Assembly (NCBI GenBank): GCA_007121565.1
Contig: SKKI01000176.1
Coordinates: 1-5,433, forward strand
Source: Phycisphaerae bacterium
Lineage (GTDB): Bacteria > Planctomycetota > Phycisphaerae > Sedimentisphaerales > Anaerohalosphaeraceae
Direction: 5' to 3'
Length of the DNA: 5,433 bases
The translations under genes and the position numbers were made by a program. The notes beneath the pieces were generated by a model. That model made no database searches. It saw nothing but the letters and a program-made list of their open reading frames with translations, and was not told where the DNA came from. Shown here in pieces: positions 1 to 5,433 of the stretch; within the stretch, counting starts at the first letter, position 1; each line of letters begins with the position of its first letter.

Positions 1-1124
1 GAAAACGACCCTTCCGGCGTATAGCCGATACCGGATACGGCGATACGTTTGTCGGCCAGTGCGATTTGGGTAACGGTCATTTCATTTCGGGTCAGCGTCC
101 CCGTTTTGTCCGAGCAGATGACGGTTACCGACCCAAGCGTTTCGGCCGCCGGCAGCTTTCGCACGATCGCGTTTCGCCTGGCCATCCGCTGAACACCCAG
201 TGCCAGCGTAACGGTCATAATCGCCGGCAGACCTTCCGGAATGGCAGCAACGGCAATACCCACCACCGCCATAAACAACTCCACCGGCGGCAAGCCGCGG
301 AAAAAATAGCCGAAGACAAAGATCGACACGCTGATAGAGACGATGACGATTGACAGGATATGGCCGAATTTGTCAATTTTGCGCAACAGGGGGGTTTTGA
401 GTTGGACAACATTGGAAACCATCTCGCTGATACGGCCGATTTCGGCCCGCCCGCCGGTCTCTACCACCACGCCGCGGATGCGCCCGCTGGTGACGATGGA
501 GCTGGAATAGGCCATGCATTTTCGATCGCCGAGCGTTTCGTCCGCGGCAACCGGATCGGGGTGTTTGGCCACGGGGTTGGATTCACCGGTCAGAACCGAT
601 TCGTCCACTTCGCCACTTTCCACCTCGATAATCCGGATATCGGCCGGCACCCGGTCGCCGGAGCCGAGGATGACAATGTCGCCCGGAACGAGCTTATCGG
701 CTTCAATCTGCCGTCGTTTGCCGTCCCGCACCACCGTCGCTTTTGTTGACAGCATGCCCCGGATGGTTTCCATGGCGCGTTCGGCTTTACCCTCCTGAAT
801 GAACCCAATGGTTGCGTTGATGACAACCACCGCCAAAATCACGCCCATATCAATCCACTCGCCCAACACGGCGGCCATGACCGCGGCCACCAGCAAGATG
901 TAAATCAGAATATTTTGAAAATGCTTGAAAAACCGAATAATGAATATCGGCTTTTCTTCCGCGGGCAGCTCATTGTGCCCGTAGCGCTTAAGGCGATCTT
1001 TGACGTCCTCGTGGCTTAGGCCCTCTCTGCTGATGACGTTAAGCTCGGATAATACCTCTTCAATTTCAAGCGCATGCCAAGCGTGTGTCTGGGGGGGGTG
1101 TTCCAGAGGCGAACCTTGATCCAT
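1..1124 (-). CDS. Type II (SERCA/PacL-like) P-type cation-transporting ATPase, N-terminal part (cut by window edge)
   Basis: An inner-membrane ion pump that would use ATP to move a cation, most likely Ca2+. Reading leftward from the ATG at 1124, the frame stays open for 374 codons to the window edge. In order it shows: a cytoplasmic N-terminal cation-ATPase domain (about residues 15-75); membrane helices 1-2 (about 68-107); an actuator domain with the dephosphorylation motif TGES at 179-182; helices 3-4 (about 256-305) with PEGLP at 296-300; and the phosphorylation motif DKTGTLT with the acceptor Asp at 339. The helix 4 stretch [10 protein letters not shown] keeps the Val, Ala, Ile and Glu (292, 293, 295, 297) that form part of calcium site II in SERCA, which favours a type IIA pump over Na+ or H+ pumps. 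The nucleotide-binding domain and helices 5-10 lie outside the window, so ion specificity is unproven. The start is supported by GGAG seven bases upstream. An eight-C run lies in codons 9-12. Confidence 0.95.
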   Translation of the reverse strand, partial: MDQGSPLEHPPQTHAWHALEIEEVLSELNVISREGLSHEDVKDRLKRYGHNELPAEEKPIFIIRFFKHFQNILIYILLVAAVMAAVLGEWIDMGVILAVVVINATIGFIQEGKAERAMETIRGMLSTKATVVRDGKRRQIEADKLVPGDIVILGSGDRVPADIRIIEVESGEVDESVLTGESNPVAKHPDPVAADETLGDRKCMAYSSSIVTSGRIRGVVVETGGRAEIGRISEMVSNVVQLKTPLLRKIDKFGHILSIVIVSISVSIFVFGYFFRGLPPVELFMAVVGIAVAAIPEGLPAIMTVTLALGVQRMARRNAIVRKLPAAETLGSVTVICSDKTGTLTRNEMTVTQIALADKRIAVSGIGYTPEGSF

Positions 1125-1131
1125 CGATAGT

Positions 1132-1135
1132 CTCC
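1132..1135 (-). promoter_or_regulatory. Ribosome binding site of the P-type ATPase gene
   Basis: On the minus strand GGAG lies seven bases before the ATG at 1124, which is good Shine-Dalgarno spacing. It decides this start over the overlapping ATG at 1136, which is in another frame and reaches a stop after about two dozen codons. Confidence 0.7.
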
Positions 1136-1175
1136 ATTATCCTGGTGTTTCAACGTGATCTAAACGTCAGGCCAA

Positions 1176-1200
1176 AAATAGCACGGGTCATGGGCTATTT
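1176..1200. repeat. 7-bp inverted repeat upstream of the ATPase gene
   Basis: AAATAGC (1176-1182) and GCTATTT (1194-1200) are perfect complements separated by 11 bases. The element lies about 50-75 bases upstream of the ATPase start and overlaps the weak leftward -10 candidate. It could be an operator for a dimeric regulator or a hairpin in the ATPase leader, or it could be chance in AT-rich DNA. Confidence 0.35.
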
Positions 1201-1337
1201 AGCATAAAGGCCGTCATTTGGCAACACCGATTTTCATTTTTTTGGGAGTTGATCCATTTTTTAAAAAGTTTATGGTTTTTTTGCAATAAATCTGGATAAA
1301 AAAGCATTATTACTAAATAGGTTTTTTGGGAATTTCT

Positions 1338-1365
1338 TTGAATCACTTTCTATTTTTGCTATGAT
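1338..1365 (+). promoter_or_regulatory. Sigma70-like promoter for the propeller gene
   Basis: The -35 TTGAAT (1338-1343) and -10 TATGAT (1360-1365) are separated by 16 bases, and each is close to the TTGACA/TATAAT consensus. This places the transcription start near 1372 and gives a leader of roughly 50 bases before the ATG at 1425. The AT-rich DNA immediately upstream could act as an UP element. The call rests on consensus matching only. Confidence 0.55.
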
Positions 1366-1370
1366 GAATG

Positions 1371-1396
1371 CAATAGAAAATCATTATATTCTATTG
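1371..1396. repeat. 8-bp inverted repeat at the predicted transcript start (operator or leader hairpin)
   Basis: CAATAGAA (1371-1378) and TTCTATTG (1389-1396) are perfect reverse complements with a 10-base spacer. Flanking bases add one G-U and two A-U pairs if the region is transcribed. The element begins five bases after the predicted -10, covering the start site and early leader. That position suits a repressor operator or a 5' stabilising hairpin. Confidence 0.5.
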
Positions 1397-1409
1397 TATA
1401 TCCGTTTTC

Positions 1410-1413
1410 AGGA
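1410..1413 (+). promoter_or_regulatory. Possible ribosome binding site for the ATG at 1425
   Basis: AGGA lies 11 bases before the ATG at 1425, which is somewhat long. A competing AGGGGA (1437-1442) lies 12 bases before an in-frame ATG at 1455 (residue 11), so the true start is not settled by ribosome binding sites alone. Confidence 0.4.
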
Positions 1414-1424
1414 CGCAAATGTGA

Positions 1425-4400
1425 ATGTTTTTGTATAGGGGATATGTAACGCTGATGCGACGGATTCAAGAATTGCGAGTGTGTGGACGGTTTCGTGTTT
1501 TGCAACAATTTGGCGTTGGTTTCGGAATTCTGATGCTCTTGATAGCGGCCGGCAGCAGTGCTTTTGCGTCCAGCGTTTCCGGCGACCCTTTTACGGGAAT
1601 GGCACTGCGATTTAACGAATTTCAAATTGCGCACAGCAAGTTTCTGGCCAAAAGAGACGGGTCCGGCAGCGTGCGCATCGATAAGCCGGACTGGCCGATG
1701 TGGCGGTATGACGCCGCCCGCAGTGCAAATGCGCCGCATCAATTATCCGAACAACTGCACCTCCAATGGATACGTCAGTTGCCCAACCCCCGACGCGCCT
1801 GGCCGCATCAGTGGGACGATCACGGCAAGCTGGATTTTGATGTGTCCTATTCGCCGGTGGTGATGGATGAGTTGGTATTTGTCCCGTCCAATGTTACCGA
1901 CAGCGTAACGGCATACAGCATTGAAGACGGCGCGGAAAAATGGCGTTTTTACACCGATGGGCCCGTGCGTCTGGCGCCGGCGGCGTACGGCGGCAGGCTC
2001 TATTTTACCTCTGATGACGGGTATCTGTACTGCGTGCAGGCGCAAAGCGGAGAGTTGCTCTGGACGTTTCGCGGCGGGCCATCGGATCACCGCTTGCTGG
2101 GCAATGAGCGAATTATCAATTTCTGGCCTGCGCGCGGCGGCCCCGTCGTCAAAGACGGCACGGTGTATTTTACCGCCGGTATCTGGCCGCTGCACGGAAT
2201 CTTTATCTACGCCCTTGACGCCGAAAGCGGTGACCTGGTGTGGGTTAACGACACGACCAGTTCGGACGTCGCTCCGCTTCCGCATGGCGGGGCGTATGGT
2301 TTTGGGGGGCTGGCTCCGCAGGGGTATATTGCTGCGGCCGGCGAAGAATTGGTCGTATCCGGCGGCCGGGGGCCGGCCGGCTGCTTCGATCGCCGCACCG
2401 GGCAGGTGGTTCGCATCAATCCGCGCGACGGACACAAGGGTGGCGGAGGCTATGGGGTCAGTGCCGACGGAATGGGTATTGAACGTAATTCAATGCTGGC
2501 CGAGCGTGTCGAAACGCTTTCCGATCAGATCGGCGGAGAGGTCTTCTATAAGCTGGCCGCATATGACCGGCTGCTGGTAACAACCACCGGCGGCACAATT
2601 TATTGTTTCGGGCCTGAAGAAGTGGAGCCAACGCTGCATCGTTATACGCCCAGACCTTTGAGGGCCCAAGATGATAAATGGAATCAGATCGCCGAACAAC
2701 TGCTTGATGCGCTTGGCGAGTCCGAAGGCTATGCGCTGATGCTGGGCGGCGGGTCCGGCGATCTGCTGCGCGAGCTGCTTGTGCAAAGCGAGTTGCACGT
2801 TACCGTGGTCGAAAAGGATGCCCGAGCGGTGCGGGCGCTGCGTGACGAACTGGTCGGCGCCGGTATGTACGGCCGGCGCGCGGCGGTGATCCAGGCAGAG
2901 CCGGCGACATTTTCCGTTCAGCCGTACCTCTTTAGTCTGATTGTCAGCGAGGATGCCGCAGCGGCGGGCATTGCTGCAGAGGTGTCCGTTGTTGAACCAA
3001 TTCTCAACCGGCTTCGACCGTATGGCGGCATCGCCTGGCTGGGGGCCTCATGGCGGCAGGCAAGATCATTGCAAGCCGCTGCATCTGAGGCGGCGGTCGA
3101 TCAGGTGGATGCCGAGGCGCGTGCAGTGAAACGTGTATTCCATTTGCGTCGAGGCACGCATCTTTTTGCGCGGCGGGGCGGCCCACTCACCGGCGCCGGG
3201 CAGTGGACCCATCAATATCATGACGCTGCCAATACCCTGATGTCTGGCGATCAGCGCGTGCGTCTGCCGCTGGGTGTGCTGTGGTACGGCGGGCCAAACA
3301 ATCACAATATTCTGCCGCGTCATTCCGGCGGCCCGCGGCCCCAGGTGGCCGGCGGACGGCAACTCTTTCTTGGGGTCGAAACGATTGCAGCTCGGTGTGT
3401 CTATACAGGCCGCCAGCTCTGGCAGCGGCAGTTTCCGGGCATTGGTCATCCTTTTACAAATATGCAACTGGAACAGCGATGGAGTCAGGGCAGAGGGGTG
3501 TATATGACCAATATCCCCGGGGCCACGTATATTGGCAGCCCCTTTGTCACGCTGCCGGACAGCGTTTATCTGCGCTACGACGGTCGGATTTATCGTCTTG
3601 ATCCGGCTACGGGCCAAACGCTTGGTGAATTTTCCCTGCCGGGCACATCGGTGCAGGAGCTATACGATGACGAAAATGCGCCAGACTGGGGGCATATCAG
3701 TGTGCAGGGCGATTTCCTGGTTACCACGCACGAGCCGCATATCTTTGAAGATCAGGATTTGGGCTGGACCGACAGTTACAGCGGCACTTCCAGCAAGCGT
3801 CTGGTGGTGATGGATCGATTTGACGGCACGGTCTTATGGCAGCGCGAAGCTGAGATCGGATTTCGTCACCAAGCTATTGTCAGTGCCGGCAATACCCTTT
3901 TTGTGATTGATGGACTGTCCGAAAATGCGCTTAACTACCTCGCTCGCCGCGGGCAGCAGCCGCAGGAGGACTCGGTCATTTATGCCTTGGAACTGAAAAG
4001 CGGCCAAACGCGTTGGCAGGCCGACAGCGAGGTATTTGGCACATTTCTGCTGTATAGCAACGAGCACGATATTCTGATCGAAGGCGGCAGCCAGGATCTG
4101 CGGCGGCGGCTGGACGACGAACCCCGCCAAATTACCGCCCGCCGCGGCGGCAACGGCGAGATAATTTGGCAAGGCGGTCGATTTACATTGCCGGCGACGG
4201 TTCACGGCGAGATGCTGATTCCCGGCCGGCCCGGCACAGCCCGCTCGATTGTCACAGGCCAGCCGTGGCTGCGCCGCCGGCAGCACACCGACCACCGCAG
4301 CGAGTGGACCTATCGACGGGATTACGGCTGTAATACGCTCAATGCCAGCGAACATCTGCTTTTCTATCGCACCGGCTACGCCGGCTTTTACGACCTGGCT

Positions 4401-5075
4401 CATGATACCGGCACCGGCACACTCAGCGGCGTACGGTCGGGCTGTACGGCTAATATGATCGCCGCCGACGGCGTGCTGAACATGCTGGACTATACCCGCT
4501 CCTGCACATGCAGCTACGGTCTGCAAACCTCGACGGCCTTGATTCATATGCCGGATGATTCCAATATCGAGTTCTGGACGCGACACGATGCTGCTTTACC
4601 AGATCCGCAGCGTCACGGTATCAATTTCGGCGCCCCCGGCCGGCGCGTCAGCGGTTCAGGGGTGGTCTGGTATGACCGGGACGGCACACATCGACGCCAT
4701 CCGTCGGCCATTCAGGACAGCGGGGGCAGTATCGACTGGGTGGCCGCCTCATTTCGCCAAGTCAATGGGCCGATTGTGATTGACGAGCTGCTGGAGACAC
4801 ACTACACTATTCGGTTGCATTTTGCTGAGCTTGACCAGGATATTTCAGCCGGCCGGCGCACGTTTGATGTATTGATAAACGGTACTGAGGTACTCAGCGA
4901 TTTTGATATTGTCGCCAAAACCGGCCGGCCGTTCCGGGCGACAGTGCAGCAGTTTACGGTCGAGACCGCCGAAGGTGCTTTGAATATTGAACTGCGCAAA
5001 ACGGACCGCAGCGACCATGAGCCGATTATCAACGGTATAGAACTGGCTGCCCGCCACGTTGCGGCCTCACCGTAA
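1425..5075 (+). CDS. Exported multidomain protein: PQQ/BamB-like beta-propeller with embedded methyltransferase-like domain and C-terminal malectin-like domain
   Basis: A 1216-residue protein, apparently exported. Its basic N-terminus is followed by a hydrophobic stretch (about 30-46) and a likely signal peptidase I site after Ala48 (AFA-SS). The first propeller region (about 90-400) has repeated strands of the PQQ/BamB type, such as AYSIEDGAEKWRF, LYCVQAQSGELLW and IYALDAESGDLVW. Residues about 416-540 resemble a class I methyltransferase fold: a glycine loop GGGSGD (441-446), an acidic residue after the second strand (E463 in VTVVEKD) and IVSED (506-510). A second propeller region (about 592-960) has strands such as IYRLDPATGQTLGEF, LVVMDRFDGTVLWQ and IYALELKSGQTRW. 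A segment with four cysteines (969, 1007, 1027, 1029) follows, then a malectin-like domain (about 1065-1210) with YTIRLHFAE, FDVLING and IINGIEL. Similar fusions occur, to my recollection, in Planctomycetota. No catalytic function is shown, and substrate and partner are unknown. The in-frame ATG at 1455 would give a shorter, more typical signal peptide. Confidence 0.9.
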   Translation: MFLYRGYVTLMRRIQELRVCGRFRVLQQFGVGFGILMLLIAAGSSAFASSVSGDPFTGMALRFNEFQIAHSKFLAKRDGSGSVRIDKPDWPMWRYDAARSANAPHQLSEQLHLQWIRQLPNPRRAWPHQWDDHGKLDFDVSYSPVVMDELVFVPSNVTDSVTAYSIEDGAEKWRFYTDGPVRLAPAAYGGRLYFTSDDGYLYCVQAQSGELLWTFRGGPSDHRLLGNERIINFWPARGGPVVKDGTVYFTAGIWPLHGIFIYALDAESGDLVWVNDTTSSDVAPLPHGGAYGFGGLAPQGYIAAAGEELVVSGGRGPAGCFDRRTGQVVRINPRDGHKGGGGYGVSADGMGIERNSMLAERVETLSDQIGGEVFYKLAAYDRLLVTTTGGTIYCFGPEEVEPTLHRYTPRPLRAQDDKWNQIAEQLLDALGESEGYALMLGGGSGDLLRELLVQSELHVTVVEKDARAVRALRDELVGAGMYGRRAAVIQAEPATFSVQPYLFSLIVSEDAAAAGIAAEVSVVEPILNRLRPYGGIAWLGASWRQARSLQAAASEAAVDQVDAEARAVKRVFHLRRGTHLFARRGGPLTGAGQWTHQYHDAANTLMSGDQRVRLPLGVLWYGGPNNHNILPRHSGGPRPQVAGGRQLFLGVETIAARCVYTGRQLWQRQFPGIGHPFTNMQLEQRWSQGRGVYMTNIPGATYIGSPFVTLPDSVYLRYDGRIYRLDPATGQTLGEFSLPGTSVQELYDDENAPDWGHISVQGDFLVTTHEPHIFEDQDLGWTDSYSGTSSKRLVVMDRFDGTVLWQREAEIGFRHQAIVSAGNTLFVIDGLSENALNYLARRGQQPQEDSVIYALELKSGQTRWQADSEVFGTFLLYSNEHDILIEGGSQDLRRRLDDEPRQITARRGGNGEIIWQGGRFTLPATVHGEMLIPGRPGTARSIVTGQPWLRRRQHTDHRSEWTYRRDYGCNTLNASEHLLFYRTGYAGFYDLAHDTGTGTLSGVRSGCTANMIAADGVLNMLDYTRSCTCSYGLQTSTALIHMPDDSNIEFWTRHDAALPDPQRHGINFGAPGRRVSGSGVVWYDRDGTHRRHPSAIQDSGGSIDWVAASFRQVNGPIVIDELLETHYTIRLHFAELDQDISAGRRTFDVLINGTEVLSDFDIVAKTGRPFRATVQQFTVETAEGALNIELRKTDRSDHEPIINGIELAARHVAASP

Positions 5076-5093
5076 TTCATCCGACATGACGGT

Positions 5094-5111
5094 ACAGTTA
5101 ACTGTTTTTTT
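5094..5111 (+). terminator. Small palindrome plus T-run between the two plus-strand genes (weak terminator or attenuator)
   Basis: ACAGTTAACTGT (5094-5105) is a perfect 12-bp palindrome, and its last base begins a run of seven T (5105-5111). As RNA it can form only a four-pair stem with a UUAA loop, which is weak for intrinsic termination. It may reduce rather than stop read-through into the next gene, or it may be a protein-binding site. Confidence 0.3.
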
Positions 5112-5128
5112 AGCAGAAAGTGAACACA

Positions 5129-5433
5129 ATGAGTTGCGATAAGGTAGATAGCCAATATAAGACTTTTATTATCAAGATAGGGGTTGTAGCAGCTTTGACA
5201 GGCTTTGTCGCCTCGGCAGCAGCCTGTCCAATTCCGGTTTTTCAGTATGCGCTGGAAAACTGGGCGGTCGATCCGTACGAGGTGACTATATATTATGATG
5301 AGGCATTTTGCGATGATTCCAAGGCGGCTCTTGAGAAACTCAAAGCCGCTGAAGCCGGAAAAAACGCCTGCTCCAATCTAACGCTGAGAGTTCATGATTT
5401 ATCCGACAACGAAGATGTCCAACGTCCGGCGGA
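5129..5433 (+). CDS. Exported Cys-containing protein of unknown function, N-terminal part (cut by window edge)
   Basis: The frame is open from the ATG at 5129 to the window end, giving 101 complete codons. The N-terminus has a short polar and lysine-containing region, a hydrophobic core (about 13-31) and a small-residue ending ASAAA before Cys33. Cleavage before Cys33 fits signal peptidase I. The Ala-Ala-Ala-Cys is a poor lipobox, so a lipoprotein is possible but not favoured. The mature part begins CPIPVFQYALENW (33-45) and then DPYEVTIYYDEAF, followed by a helical segment and a strand-like LTLRVHDL. I associate this opening motif with uncharacterised exported PVC-group proteins, from memory only. 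Cysteines at 33, 61 and 81 could form disulfides. An in-frame stop at 5111 limits the start to GTG 5120 or ATG 5129; AGAAAG eight bases before the ATG is a modest ribosome binding site. The gene follows the propeller gene by 53 bases on the same strand, suggesting co-transcription. Confidence 0.75.
   Translation, partial: MSCDKVDSQYKTFIIKIGVVAALTGFVASAAACPIPVFQYALENWAVDPYEVTIYYDEAFCDDSKAALEKLKAAEAGKNACSNLTLRVHDLSDNEDVQRPA

Larger units (their letters stand above)
1125..1424. other. AT-rich divergent intergenic region
   Basis: This 300-bp spacer separates two divergently transcribed genes, and its AT content contrasts sharply with the GC-rich genes on both sides. I see no credible coding frame or structural RNA gene in it. 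It holds the rightward promoter, regularly spaced A/T tracts, and two inverted repeats, each listed separately. A leftward promoter for the ATPase is not clear. The best candidate is TTGCCA (plus-strand 1219-1224) with a 17-base gap to a poor -10, TAAATA (1196-1201), which I consider weak. Confidence 0.8.

Noticed and set aside
66..826. Several open frames on both strands in the left kilobase, such as plus 66-353, plus 360-749 and minus 590-826.
   Set aside because: They overlap the P-type ATPase, whose frame is continuous and carries TGES, PEGLP and DKTGT. The overlapping products are low-complexity and show no recognisable domain.
1359..1742. Minus-strand open frame crossing the divergent promoter and the start of the propeller gene.
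   Set aside because: It covers the promoter, leader and signal peptide region of a well-supported gene and has no recognisable domain.
4461..4515. Possible heme c attachment in the Cys segment of the propeller protein.
   Set aside because: The closely spaced cysteines form CTC followed by Ser-Tyr, not CxxCH.
1743..4586. Long minus-strand open frames (1743-2435, 3066-3617, 3834-4586) opposite the propeller gene.
   Set aside because: Antisense open frames are common opposite GC-rich genes. The products lack recognisable motifs, while the plus-strand frame is continuous with clear domain repeats.
2371..4930. Repeated GGCCGGCC octamers at 2371-2378, 4224-4231 and 4923-4930, with several near-matches.
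   Set aside because: All lie within coding sequence rich in Gly, Ala, Pro and Arg codons, with no regular spacing or shared flanks, so codon bias is a sufficient explanation.
5225..5227. Cys33 of the last protein as a lipobox cysteine.
   Set aside because: The preceding residues are Ala-Ala-Ala, without the Leu, Val or Ile usually found at position -3, so an ordinary signal peptidase I site is at least as likely.

Overview
The window looks like chromosomal DNA from a Gram-negative-type bacterium with moderately GC-rich genes and an AT-rich divergent spacer. The best taxonomic guess is the PVC group, probably Planctomycetota. This rests on the large secreted beta-propeller protein, which carries an embedded methyltransferase-like module and a C-terminal malectin-like module, and on the CPIPVFQYALENW-type motif of the following secreted protein. 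I associate both with that group from memory; no search was run, so the assignment is an inference.

Layout. (1) Positions 1-1124, minus strand: the N-terminal 374 codons of a type II P-type cation ATPase, cut by the window edge just after the phosphorylation motif. (2) Positions 1125-1424: a 300-bp AT-rich divergent spacer. It holds a good sigma70-like promoter firing rightward, regularly spaced A/T tracts, an 8-bp inverted repeat just downstream of the -10, and a smaller inverted repeat on the ATPase side. (3) Positions 1425-5075, plus strand: one 1216-codon gene for an exported multidomain protein, made of a signal peptide, a BamB/PQQ-like propeller, a class I methyltransferase-like Rossmann module, a second propeller-like repeat region, a Cys-containing segment and a malectin-like domain. 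(4) Positions 5076-5128: a short gap with a small palindrome plus T-run. (5) Position 5129 to the end, plus strand: the first 101 codons of an exported, Cys-containing protein of unknown function.

How they relate. The ATPase is divergently transcribed and is probably functionally separate. The propeller gene and the following gene share strand, a short gap and export signals, so they probably form the start of an operon for an envelope or extracytoplasmic process. The propeller, malectin and Rossmann modules suggest scaffold or ligand-binding roles rather than a confirmed enzyme. No mobile element, CRISPR array, tRNA or rRNA was seen.
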